From the NCBI GenBank assembly GCA_021234155.1, contig JAJEKV010000146.1, positions 1,302,001 through 1,366,000 on the forward strand: a stretch of DNA of 64,000 nt, given 5' to 3'. The stretch is from Isoetes taiwanensis (taxonomy: Eukaryota > Streptophyta > Lycopodiopsida > Isoetales > Isoetaceae). Below the pieces are notes generated by a model, which made no database searches, was not told the DNA's origin, and saw nothing but the letters and a program-made list of their open reading frames with translations. Position 1 is the stretch's first letter; every line of letters begins with the position of its first letter. Below, in pieces: positions 58,101 through 63,576 of the stretch. The position numbers and the translations under genes were made by a program.

Positions 58101-61100
58101 CCCTTGACATCTTTAGTACAGTTTAGAGATACACTCTCGGTTACGTGTTCTACGGTATGGTAGTCACTAAAGGCAACTAATTTTTTAGTATAAGAAGACC
58201 TCTCTTTATTTCAGCTTCGTAAAAGGGGAGAAGAGCTGGGTACAATACGAGCCAAGACAACAAAAAATTAAGAGGCAATTTACAGAGGAGGCACCATGTA
58301 AATTCAGGATCATTGGCCTTCTGATCCTTCGACTGGATATGGGTAGCATTGTCTTCTTCCTCTGATTTGTTTACGGATTTGTTTTATTTTACTTAATATA
58401 TTATAACAGGACCTTACTCCCTAGTTTTGTTATGGGTATTGTGATTATGTTTTTATTGCCCCATCATAAATTGCTCAAATATCTCTATGTGGATGATTAC
58501 AAAACCCTTACATGTGAGAATTTAAAGGGAAAAGCCTTGGCAATAATAGTTGAATTGAACTGAATTTTATTGTCCACGGAGACCAAATGGCCTATGATAA
58601 TATTAGATTAGGGATTGCACACAAACGGAGGAGGCACATAGAATAATATTAAGATAAAATATTTTTAACGTCTAGGGGCTTGTCTATATAAATATGGAGT
58701 CGGTAATGGTAGAGATTGCTTGAGATTGTACGACATTTAAGAAATTTTTTGCTCACACTTTGAGTAAGCAAAACGACCATACTATATAAAGAAATGCCAT
58801 TGATCTAAAACCTTCAGATCGACATTTTGGACAAGTATCACATGCATGCATTGCATCCTTCTTGGGCCACTAGTTTATTAAGGAGATCGTTACTTGTTGC
58901 AAAGTTTTACTTCAACTTCTCATATCGCCAATTTTCTATTTGTTTCTATCTTAAACTATTCTATTCTATTCTATTCTATTTTGTTGTTTGGATCCTATGG
59001 CCAATTTGATCTTCATGTATAATTTTTCCATTATTGACAGTTTCTTCTCCCTTTATTGTCCTCTTTTGTCTAGACCTTACTTGCCCTGATTTCACAATAC
59101 CTTCGACATCCGCTTGGATCTAGTTTGAAAAGTTACCTTTTTTATCAAGAGATTTGGCCTTATTCATAAAGTTCGTCACCAGAATACCATCGATCCAGGT
59201 TGGGCGAGCTGGATCAACACTTTGAAATTGGGCAAGCATTTGGACCATTGTTTTGTTTGAAAGATTTCTACTTATTGGAGAGTTCTACTTCATCTTGTGC
59301 TTTCTCATTTCTCAACAATGTCCTATTCCACTTTCTTTGAATTCATCACCCTCTTTTTCCTAGATTTTATTTATTCATGTGATATTGTTTGAAAATATTG
59401 TGTGGCATGTTCGAACAACCTGTTTATTTTGAGGAGGTTCTTTGTCGCATGGCATGTGTGAATAGTCTTATGTTGGGGATGTGCAAATACATACTTCTTC
59501 TTTTTCGTAGAACGATTTTAGTTAGTATTGCATTTATCCAAATTCCTTGCCGAGGGGGACTTACACTAAGTTTTTTCCTCAAAAACCCGAAAGGGCAAGG
59601 TTTTTTAATCCCAACGCTCTTGGCAAGTATAATAGTCTTAGAAATGTTGTTTTGGAGCTTCAGATTGTTAGGAATGGGTATTCCTTGTATTGTTTATTTT
59701 TTTTGGATGGCTCGCAAGTGTTGAAATTGCGTAGTACCATACAAACAACTCAATATGAAGATTTTAAAATTGCTGCTAATTTGTACATGAAGGCAATATG
59801 TTCAAGCCTATCCAGGTACTATTCTTCTTATCAAATGCACAATTGAGGTTCTAGTATGATAGCTCTATGCCCCTTAAATTGAGTATCAATGAACCAAAAA
59901 AGATATGAATATGCTAACCAATAGAATAGATGAAATTTAACACTCTACCAGATGATACAAGAAACTAGGGCATCACCCCAAACAAAACAGCACGAAGACT
60001 AGAATATGGAGTATGGACATTGAGACAAATAAAGCAAAAGCACAAAGACCTAATATGTAACAATATAAGGCAAGGGCATGAAGTCTTAATGCAAAACAAA
60101 ATTACTACTTATTGATAGGTTGTAGGTAGGTAGGTAGGTAGGTAGGTAGATAGATTTTTAACTTCCACGAGAAGCTCACGGAGCTTATATTTTTAACACC
60201 CACGAGAAGCTCACGAAGCTTATGGAACACAACACACCCACGTGGGACTTGCCCCTAACACTGTACATGGCTGAAGTGGGTCTTTCTGCACTAACTTTAC
60301 AATGATCATGGCCACTTTCACAACAAATCGTTGAACCCGTGACCTTGGGCATGGCAGTTTAGGGCCATTGCTCCAAGATTTGTAATAATACTAAGGAAGA
60401 AGGTAGTTATTTTAAGGTGATTTCTATGCTAGTGGACACGATTGCGTCTTAAAAACATACTAATGTGGTTGACCCACCTATAATATGAGACCATTGCTCA
60501 AACCAATATGACATCACTTCATTGAAGAAAGCAACTCGCCTCAGCATTTGTCTTATTCACACATATAGCATGCAAGTTCAAAGCTCTACGCACGACTTGG
60601 CTAACAAATACTATTTAAAATCTATCATGTGGGTCCTGCTCGTGATAATGGGCTCCCTAAGTAGTAGATGAGTGGCCTCTAGATGGGATAAGGATCATGT
60701 GACAATAAGGATCATGTATGGTGGCATGAAACTGTGGAACGTGACGCTGTTCTAGGTCACCACAACATGACAACCAGGGATTTACCTGCATGTGAACCAT
60801 TGAGCGGAATTACAGTGCCCATTTCCATTCTATAAACAGAATGCTATCCCCGGTTTCCATGTTGTATGAACCCAAAATATTTGAAGGTAGTATTTGTATT
60901 GAACAAGGTGTAATGTCATTGGGAAGGAGGCATGGGGAGGCTATTACGTCTAACCAAACAACCATTCTAGTTCTAAAGTAATAGGTTTAGGAAAAGAAGT
61001 ACCTGACGTCGCTCTCCTCCAAGGAAAGTAGCATCCGTTGACAAGTTCCGTTTGGAGCAGAGCACGCAGAATTGGCGGGAACCTCCAGGCAATCGCCCGA

Positions 61101-61383
61101 GCTTAGAGAAGAACATGCACTCCTGCTGCAGTTTGTCCCAACACAGGTCTTCAACAGATCTGAAACATCCATTTGTGTTAATCGTCACTTTCTTTCCAAA
61201 ATTCAAGGCAACAACATGTATTCTGATATTACCACAAACGTTCAAGTCATTTTTAGACGCCTGGGCTGCGATTTGCTTCACTTCTGCTTCCTTTTGATTC
61301 AGGTATGCTTCCACATCAAAGCTCTGTTGTGCATTTCCTTTCACAAGTAGCAAGCAAATGAGCATAATTTCTAACCCCTCCAT
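27872..61383 (-). CDS. VWA/Cache-like (alpha2-delta-like) membrane protein, 9 exons
   Basis: Nine exons (61383-61233, 61159-61003, 46613-46442, 46078-46029, 40848-40641, 34198-34058, 32978-32642, 32574-32423, 28150-27872) join through GT..AG introns in matching phase into 1647 nt, or 548 residues. A signal peptide is at 1-19 and a Cys-rich segment at 50-100. VRLPPGTSMDQVL (102-114) and FFGSATGVQRSYPGK (146-160) lead to YDPRKRPWY (170-178), a block typical of VWA/Cache and alpha2-delta proteins. The VWA domain covers about 186-320, with a metal-site loop DVSSYM (193-198; usual DxSxS, here Tyr for the last Ser). A Cache-like piece (LIGVAGIDTLVDQI) is near 413, a transmembrane helix at about 502-524 and a 24-residue tail. 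It is shorter than animal alpha2-delta (about 1000). Ligand and partners are unknown. The introns carry most transposons in the window. Confidence 0.8.
28280..28742 (+). pseudogene. LINE remnant B with T2 tail (intron 8)
   Basis: The frame HLRIETGKCARDEREERICQRCQLEVIEDE matches the C-terminal knuckle of the intact LINE ORF2. The copy ends with the tail motif GTCCCATAGGC..TTGTCTCTGTGGACAATAAAA at about 28697-28740. Confidence 0.75.
28743..29485. other. Intron 8, no gene seen
   Basis: AT-rich intronic sequence. A minus-strand frame at 28769-29089 has no recognised motif. Confidence 0.4.
29572..30566 (+). mobile_element. 5'-truncated L1 with poly-A and 15-bp TSD
   Basis: AACATTGCCAACTGA occurs at 29557-29571 and 30565-30579. 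The insert reads plant L1 zf-RVT sequence (PPKVNVLLWQVIHRSLRVNK.., CPMCERCIETLEHCLYLC, then SWLIWSVWKRRRRK) and ends in about 20 A. The interrupted LINE remnant frame is restored when the insert is removed. Confidence 0.9.
30591..32095. repeat. Dispersed repeat R1, tandem pair
   Basis: Two head-to-tail copies of a unit of about 450 bp carry the phrases CAGTCGTCGGATTCGTCGAT, TATGATTGGAGGCACCTATG and TTTAGGGATATATGGTCTATGG. Unit 1 is 30591-30791 plus 31422-31640 (split by a hAT); unit 2 is 31641-32095. A third copy is at 47219-47650. Each unit is bounded by TGTTATTTTGCTAC-like sequence. The class is not recognised. Confidence 0.75.
30792..31413. mobile_element. Non-autonomous hAT-like element, 8-bp TSD
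   Basis: The 622-bp insert has inverted ends CAGTGTTGGGCAAAGTCCG and its inverse (one mismatch). It is flanked by CTCTATAC at 30784-30791 and 31414-31421. Eight-base duplication and CAGNG ends fit hAT. No transposase frame is inside. Confidence 0.9.
32423..32574 (-). CDS. VWA gene exon 8
   Basis: The acceptor is CTTATAG, after a 67-bp intron. It codes AFDSNNRLIGVAGIDTLVDQI.. to ..DLQYKSQ, a Cache-like piece. The donor is GTAATCC. Confidence 0.8.
32642..32978 (-). CDS. VWA gene exon 7
   Basis: The acceptor is TTATTGCAG. It codes IVIVFTSQSPIANLNN.. (a VWA core strand) through SYFDYIAFLRLR to VITVTFP. The donor GTAACAAC is in phase 1. Confidence 0.85.
33015..34050. other. Intron 6, no feature seen
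   Basis: AT-rich 1.1-kb intron (34057-32979) without recognisable repeats. Confidence 0.5.
34058..34198 (-). CDS. VWA gene exon 6
   Basis: It codes 47 residues VIESNETISMLRQY..NATSKLK, between ATTTTAG and GTAATGG, phases 0/0. This is the middle of the VWA fold. Confidence 0.8.
34379..34678 (-). CDS. Unknown open frame in intron 5
   Basis: A 99-codon frame reads DHHPKKATFIEGKLVGLL..ILLVGIHNGQLNWPPPIPPP.. and ends at TAG 34379-34381. An acceptor-like TTCTTCATAG precedes it. It looks protein-like but is not recognised. It could be a terminal exon of a shorter isoform, a captured exon or chance. Confidence 0.25.
   Translation of the reverse strand: MEFLSIDNLYVYALYFFFIDHHPKKATFIEGKLVGLLRSYEWSQILLVGIHNGQLNWPPPIPPPHIYKYPSWLANDISVKHFADLKPLFQQLLSVENQY
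35240..37975 (-). pseudogene. Ty1/copia pol remnant (integrase, RT) in intron 5
   Basis: From right to left it reads the GAG-pre-integrase zinc segment (WHSCLGHPSSG.., about 37840), integrase start HSDVSGPFSISTPGE and DDHTRK (about 37590-37680), FIGYSNTSKAYHFLD (about 37130), then RT (GIDFEKTYAPVAKMVS, IHQMDVQNAFLNGD, RVCRLQKALYGLRQAS at 35750-35995). The end, SQTKYLSELLHKF, decays near 35450. A MITE splits it at 36319-36802, and the Pack-MULE at 37976 cuts its 5' part. No LTRs found. Confidence 0.8.
36319..36802. mobile_element. MULE-like MITE inside copia pol
   Basis: Terminal inverted repeats of about 60 bp (CCGTATNTAGAGTCCGG.. then ATGTGGTATTTTC..) lie at 36325 and 36796. Next to the left end are about five copies of GTGGTGTTTCTGGCC with A-runs. 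A 9-bp direct repeat GAGAAGGTA lies at 36305-36313 and 36803-36811; the left copy is 5 bp off the apparent end. No coding capacity. Confidence 0.75.
38123..38806. mobile_element. hAT-like MITE filled with short hairpins, 8-bp TSD
   Basis: ATCAGAAT occurs at 38115-38122 and 38807-38814. The inverted ends are CAGGGATAGGTTC and its inverse. Subterminal ACGTAT motifs surround a hairpin array. 684 bp, no coding capacity. Confidence 0.9.
38219..38692. repeat. Array of about 20 TTCGC-loop-GCGAA hairpins
   Basis: TTCGC(GTAA)GCGAA and its inverse TTCGC(TTAC)GCGAA mostly alternate with 5-12 nt spacers. Each copy can form a 5-bp stem with a 4-nt loop, and neighbouring copies can pair with each other over 14 bp. 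Confidence 0.9.
38865..39511 (+). pseudogene. Nodulin-like/MFS transporter fragment captured by the Pack-MULE
   Basis: The frame shows at least two hydrophobic segments (SFVFMLGWLPSVVRFVLLFMV, LLSIIVVLAFYLMIIILF), then GSMLLIFLSIPIILY and an acidic loop. This order and the phrase LLDNTNGLAVGIFTLAF recall plant nodulin-like major-facilitator proteins. It lacks the N- and C-terminal parts, is more GC-rich than its surroundings, and sits within MULE-type ends, so it is read as a captured fragment. The exact parent gene is not known. Confidence 0.55.
39700..40560 (+). pseudogene. LINE ORF1-only copy with T1 tail (half-LINE)
   Basis: The frame FTVRRMAPQRPDRPHHLLVHFAV..LKGTHFSMEGDLSPAQLTRHHEEL.. 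(40090-40300) aligns with the RRM-like block of the intact LINE ORF1 (CRRLGKPGNFSRPILIKFRD..LDADLTPAQLEARKKE). It is followed within 200 bp by a LINE 3' tail (GACTTAGTCCCCAGGTTT.. CCCATGGCCCGATTGGGTC..) and (TTTATC)n at about 40540-40560, with no ORF2 between. Confidence 0.65.
40641..40848 (-). CDS. VWA gene exon 5 (start of the VWA domain)
   Basis: The acceptor is GCTTTCAG. It codes YIGATAVIKHLHILLDVSSYM.. to ..KGVSLVQSL and ends in phase 0 before GTAGGT. An A-rich run follows the donor at once. Confidence 0.8.
40850..41575. other. Intron 4, no gene seen
   Basis: AT-rich intronic sequence upstream of exon 5. Confidence 0.5.
41580..43190 (+). pseudogene. LINE remnant D with T2 tail, interrupted by repeat R2
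   Basis: LRIEKCEERENRVCQ-CQVEPLKDEA (about 41590-41680) is the LINE C-terminal knuckle. After the R2 block the remnant resumes (CTGCTACATGT.. about 42908) and ends GTCTCATAGACCTTTGGTCTCTGTGGACGATAAAA at about 43147-43181. Confidence 0.65.
41930..42900. repeat. Repeat R2, two direct copies with tRNA-like promoter boxes
   Basis: Copies at about 41930-42240 and 42610-42900 share GGATGAGATCRTGCCAAGTGT, a CACATAGG phrase, an A-box-like TAGCTCAGTTGG (42076-42087) or TATCTCAGTTGG (42758-42769), and ATGACGACCA.CTTTGTAC. Copy 2 has a B-box-like ACTCGAAGCC about 45 bp after the A box. This suggests a tRNA-derived SINE or a decayed tRNA-like head. Confidence 0.55.
43615..44065 (-). pseudogene. LINE remnant E, minus strand, T2 tail
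   Basis: The minus strand reads the LINE C-terminal knuckle region (..ATGTAGATGGATCTAAG.. GAATGAGTGCCACAC..) from about 44040. It ends with GGGTCCCATAGGCCTATTGGTCATCGTGGAGACGATG at 43676-43620. Confidence 0.6.
44066..45700. other. Intron 4 and adjoining repeats, no gene seen
   Basis: No recognised domain. Short frames at 44049-44331 and 45175-45360 are not convincing. Confidence 0.4.
45700..45945 (+). pseudogene. LINE remnant F, T2 tail with CTACT microsatellite
   Basis: MMIHYKE-like sequence as in the LINE copy at 1842 occurs near 45738. The tail TTGCATAGACCATTTGGTCTTCGTGGACGATAAAA is followed by (CTACT)n at about 45922-45942. Confidence 0.6.
46029..46078 (-). CDS. VWA gene exon 4 (50-bp micro-exon)
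   Basis: The acceptor is TGTCCGTAG and the donor GTACTTTT. It codes GYTTSSCSGYDPRKRPW. The family block YDPRKRPWY is completed by exon 5, which supports both splice sites. Confidence 0.8.
46442..46613 (-). CDS. VWA gene exon 3
   Basis: The acceptor is ATTTATTTAG after a 14.4-kb intron. It codes LPPGTSMDQV..NNRT..FFGSATGVQRSYPGK. The donor GTATTTC is in phase 0. The join to exon 2 is in frame, but a small missed exon in the long intron cannot be excluded. Confidence 0.75.
46895..46970 (+). repeat. LINE T2 tail G
   Basis: GCCCCATAGACCATTTGGTCTTTGTAGACAAAATCC followed by AATT-rich sequence. Only the tail is recognisable. Confidence 0.55.
47012..48040 (-). pseudogene. L1 3' fragment, minus strand, with R1 inserted
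   Basis: The minus strand reads VETIEHCFFLHAHIQPAWSWLL.. and FHLALGWLLWSIWKQRRFCIFKG (about 47680-47890), typical of the plant L1 C-terminus. It continues beyond the R1 copy at 47219-47650 to a short A-run near 47012. Confidence 0.7.
47219..47650. repeat. Dispersed repeat R1, third copy
   Basis: Matches the R1 pair at 30591-32095 across its length. It is bounded by CTGTTATTGTGCCAC on the left and CTGTTATTGTGCTAC on the right. Confidence 0.75.
48190..50080. repeat. 1.9-kb nearly pure pyrimidine tract
   Basis: The plus strand is C/T in nearly every position (TTTTCCCTTTTCC.. with scattered CATGC or GTTCG breaks). Open frames of 600, 357 and 317 codons on the plus strand (Phe/Pro/Leu/Ser only) and Lys/Arg/Glu/Gly frames on the minus strand are composition artefacts. 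It lies in intron 2 of the minus-strand VWA gene, so its transcript would be purine-rich. Confidence 0.95.
50268..50525 (+). CDS. Unknown short open frame
   Basis: An 85-codon frame MPRLSFLLMHRTVIQNI..HQVPPDQFGVEAPIWVSQISKPALPNQFGPGGNSG ends at TAA. It is protein-like in part but unrecognised, and lies between the pyrimidine tract and a LINE relic. A real gene is doubtful. Confidence 0.2.
   Translation: MMPRLSFLLMHRTVIQNILRANISLLPTLVLHPSGWNQDKQQLLLHQVPPDQFGVEAPIWVSQISKPALPNQFGPGGNSGLVIIN
50637..50733. repeat. Two adjacent hairpins, one matching an LTR terminus
   Basis: ATGAATAATTAAT..ATTAATTATTCAT (50637-50668) is a perfect 13-bp inverted repeat. GTGACGTGTCAGGTATTTATAC (50670-50691) and its near inverse (about 50701-50722) form a second one. 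The second arm resembles TGTGACGTTCCACGTATTTATAC, the 5' end of the solo LTR at 54091. Confidence 0.7.
50745..51890 (+). pseudogene. LINE remnant H, ORF1 part
   Basis: A coiled-coil-like piece (EIAAAISNLQSEVEEISNIQKT, about 50763) and an RRM-like piece (VVHGLPEETGVNLQML.. QRPDRHYIVTFM.., then the LKGKSIYVDRDLTSTQ-type segment in another frame, about 51323-51590) correspond to the intact LINE ORF1 at 14329. Stops and frameshifts abound. Confidence 0.6.
51900..52560. other. Decayed region between LINE H ORF1 and ORF2
   Basis: No clear match to the LINE endonuclease start. A minus-strand frame at 52406-52648 is not recognised. Confidence 0.35.
52600..57490 (+). pseudogene. LINE remnant H, ORF2 part, split by a solo LTR
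   Basis: Endonuclease relics: YSLFMAACCFPH.. (52680), LGSIILI-DFNACAG (52815-52860) and ICNGLAQW.. (53030). RT relics: DDMQTELLKWAGL..SKVIPT (53826-53960) and YRTIMGS; after the LTR, FTLWTLIEDNRELTAR (55730) and IDFHKVFDAVPWESLW (55800). The C-terminal knuckle CQRCHMGAVENECHILQSC is at about 57100-57160, and the T2 tail GTCCCATAGGCCGATTGGTCTTCGTGGATGAT at about 57450-57482. The 15-bp block TTGGCTGACGATGTG is present three times at 52882-52926. Confidence 0.7.
54091..55709. mobile_element. Solo LTR, TG..CA ends, 5-bp TSD
   Basis: TTAAC at 54086-54090 and 55710-55714 flanks a 1619-bp insert that starts TGTGACG and ends CGTCACA. No gag or pol is inside. The left end has several ACGTCA/TGACGT motifs. 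The interrupted LINE RT sequence continues on both sides. LTR size and lack of coding fit a solo LTR of a large LTR element. Confidence 0.85.
57700..57870 (+). repeat. LINE T1 tail
   Basis: GGGGCCTAGTCCCCAGGTTTTAG..GGGCAGTTGCCCTTG..CCCATAACCCGTTGGGTTCCCGTGGATGTAAAAA matches the T1 tail at 40450-40550 motif by motif. Confidence 0.6.
57871..60120. other. Intron 2, LINE tails and unrecognised sequence
   Basis: A T1-like tail lies at about 58410-58500, a minus-strand T2 tail at about 58560-58600 (ATTTTATTGTCCACGGAGACC..), and (ATTCT)n with a T2-like tail at about 58955-59025. A plus-strand frame at 59547-59846 (ALGKYNSLRNVVLELQIVRNGYSLYCLFFLDG) looks protein-like but is unrecognised. Confidence 0.4.
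60121..60156. repeat. (TAGG)n microsatellite
   Basis: About eight TAGG units. It is followed by two direct copies of CACGAGAAGCTCACG at about 60165-60220. Confidence 0.85.
60221..60995. other. Intron 2, no feature seen
   Basis: Unremarkable intronic sequence next to exon 2. Confidence 0.4.
61003..61159 (-). CDS. VWA gene exon 2 (Cys-rich)
   Basis: The acceptor is TGTTTCAG, after a 73-bp intron. It codes DLLKTCVGTNCSRSAC.. to LEESDV and ends two bases into a codon, which exon 3 completes to Arg. The donor is GTACTTC. Confidence 0.75.
61233..61383 (-). CDS. VWA gene exon 1 (signal peptide)
   Basis: ATG at 61383; codes residues 1-50, starting MEGLEIMLICLLLVKGNAQQ. The donor GTAATATCAG begins at 61232. 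The unspliced frame continues but loses protein character; splicing to 61159 restores a Cys-rich sequence. Confidence 0.75.
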
Positions 61384-62403
61384 ACCGCCTCTTAATTTTC
61401 CTTAGAACCGCTGCTTCCTTTTAAAGCCTGGCATATAGTATTTTATCGAAAGTCAACTCATGATTAGGATCAACATAACACCAGTCTGGCTAAACATAGC
61501 TGTCCAGGCAACAAGGACCCACTGCTTATAGTCAAAAGGAAGATAAAACTGCTGCATTCCCGTCCTTAGTAACTTTGAGGTCATGCTAAAAAATACAAGT
61601 CCTCTTCATTGTCCTTCCTAATAATGTAAGGCCATTAATCAAGTTTTCTTTTGAAGGCCATTAATCAAGTTTCCCTAATACTTTAAGGCCATCAACGTGC
61701 TTGTGCATGTCTGCATGTGCATTTAATTTTTAATGTTTCTAAAGAACAAGGTGAGCTTTGCAAGTTATCTGTAGAGTCTTATTTGGAAGGGCATGTCTAT
61801 TGACCAGAGATACAAATTGCCCATGAGATAGACCTTAGAATATGAACCTTAGGTGTGCTTATTGGTACTTGTCTTCATTCGTCAGCAGATAAGGTAAGGA
61901 GAATAATCCTTTTACTGTGCACACGCCTTCAATCTCCAATTTGGGACTTTGGCACCTTACGTGGCTGTTATGGTGTTCCATGCTTCAACTCCTTGTTGTA
62001 ATTTTTTTTTTCACTGCTTCAAGAACAAGATTAACGCAACGAGAGTCCACAGATTTTGTTTCTCTCCTCTGCTTTGACAAATTTATCCCAACAGTGTTTT
62101 GATATTGTTTTCAGGATATTTTCTCGCATATGTCCACATGTAAGTTAGCTTTAAATGTATAACAAGAATTATTCTTATTGTTAACAAAAGGCTAAACTCT
62201 GTTTTGAATATTCTTGAACAATTAATAAGTTATCAAGGAGATGTTCATTTAGGAACATGGTCTTTCTGCTCTTCAACAACATATCTTGCATGAGTTCTGA
62301 TGAAAAGCCTGCTGGTTCGAGGAATCTAAGTAATTCCCCTTTTAGCTTTCAAGTTTTGGAAAGGTTTGTGTTAGTTCGCCATTGTTAAAAACAGCACAAA
62401 CCT
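61384..62403 (-). promoter_or_regulatory. Intergenic region, presumed promoter of the VWA gene
   Basis: One kilobase between two minus-strand genes. A TATA-like ACTATATGCC (minus) lies about 50 bp upstream of the VWA ATG, near 61430-61439; this is close and may not be the real core promoter. AAGGCCATTAATCAAGTTT is repeated in tandem at 61629 and 61661, with a third partial copy. The GH18 3' end must also lie here. Confidence 0.3.
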
Positions 62404-63576
62404 CTAATGGTGACCATGGGTGAGATGATCGTGAAGCGCCCTCATGATAGAGCGTGGATTATTGTAAGATACATCAGCCGAGGCTTCCCGCAAAACGATC
62501 CCTCCCAAGTTGTTGTTCTTGATATAATTGGCCTTCTCCCTGATAGAGGCAACATTATCATATGTGTCAATTATCCTGCGTCGATGATCGTATGCATATG
62601 TTGCCCTGGCCTCTGGATCCCACATTTCATTAGCTCCCTTTATTGGCAAGTTTTTGTATGCAACACTTCCATTAGGTGAACTCCCCTGAGCAGGCTTGCC
62701 AATCCCATCAGTGTTGGCAAATCCGCGAGAATACAAGGCACCTGCTATGAATAATTTTTTGGCAGGGACTCCTCTTCTTTGCATTTCAATAACAGCTTCA
62801 ACAGCAGACAAGCCTTTTGAATAGTGGCTTGGATACAAATTTGAGTGATGTGCTGTGATATCTCCCCAGGCTCCATCGTTATAATCAAAAGTCAGTAAGT
62901 GAAGTTCATCAAGATATTTAATGGCCTCTTCAATAGGCCATTTGGCCTTCCAGGGTACCCCTGTGCAACATGCTGCTATTGTAAAGTTAGGGCCAAGTAC
63001 TTCTCTCAAGTGCTCCAGCATCAGAATAAAATTCTTGCCATCTTCTCTTGTGACCACATTGCCATTCTCACCATAGTTTTCACCATTTTCTGTCACATAC
63101 TCCCAATCTATAATCACACCATTGAAGATTGGATAGTCCTTGAGAATGTGCAGCAAAGAAGTGATGAATCTAGAACGCGTTCTAAGAGTAGAGAATGCAT
63201 CAGACAAGAACTTTGACTGCTCCCAACCTCCTATAGCAAGGGACAAGTTAAACCTTTTCTTCTGATCTAAAAGCAGCTTCTTAAATTGGCCAAAGATGCC
63301 AAGATCTTGAGGTGGGCTGTCAAAGGAATTCTGAGGATCGATACCATTACCTTTGTAAGGTCCATCAGTAAAAGGATTATCTAGTGTAGCCCACCTATCA
63401 CGTACTATGACTTCACCAGATGCAAGGACATCTAAATAGGCAAAAGCTATGTCAACGATGTTGCCTATGGGAAGATCTTTGACGAAGTATTGATGAGGCC
63501 TGTAAATAGAGGCTTCTGAATAATAGTAAATGGCTTTCTTGCCTGTGGGAGTGGAGATTCGAGGTGGGAAATCCAT
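62404..63576 (-). CDS. GH18 chitinase-like protein, intronless
   Basis: The 390-residue frame from ATG 63576 to the stop at 62404 spans a whole glycoside hydrolase family 18 barrel. Visible are the beta-strand AIYYYSEASIY (15-25), LSLAIGGWEQSKFLSDAFS (111-129, the SxGG-type strand), FNGVIIDWEY (151-160; family DGxDxDWE, so Asp157 and the acid Glu159 are kept while the first Asp is Asn and the second Ile), LLTFDYNDGAWGDI (227-240) and GGIVLREASADV (358-369; the usual Trp is Arg363). No signal peptide is visible, so the product may be cytosolic. The insert after DWEY (ENGENYGENGNVVTREDG) is unlike plant class V chitinases. No introns. Expected role: hydrolysis or binding of chitin-like glycans, uncertain given the changed residues. 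Confidence 0.9.
   Translation of the reverse strand: MDFPPRISTPTGKKAIYYYSEASIYRPHQYFVKDLPIGNIVDIAFAYLDVLASGEVIVRDRWATLDNPFTDGPYKGNGIDPQNSFDSPPQDLGIFGQFKKLLLDQKKRFNLSLAIGGWEQSKFLSDAFSTLRTRSRFITSLLHILKDYPIFNGVIIDWEYVTENGENYGENGNVVTREDGKNFILMLEHLREVLGPNFTIAACCTGVPWKAKWPIEEAIKYLDELHLLTFDYNDGAWGDITAHHSNLYPSHYSKGLSAVEAVIEMQRRGVPAKKLFIAGALYSRGFANTDGIGKPAQGSSPNGSVAYKNLPIKGANEMWDPEARATYAYDHRRRIIDTYDNVASIREKANYIKNNNLGGIVLREASADVSYNNPRSIMRALHDHLTHGHH

Noticed and set aside
61003-61383. Unspliced 136-codon reading of the VWA gene start
   Set aside because: The downstream half has poor protein character. A 73-bp GT..AG intron gives a Cys-rich sequence that joins exon 3 in frame.
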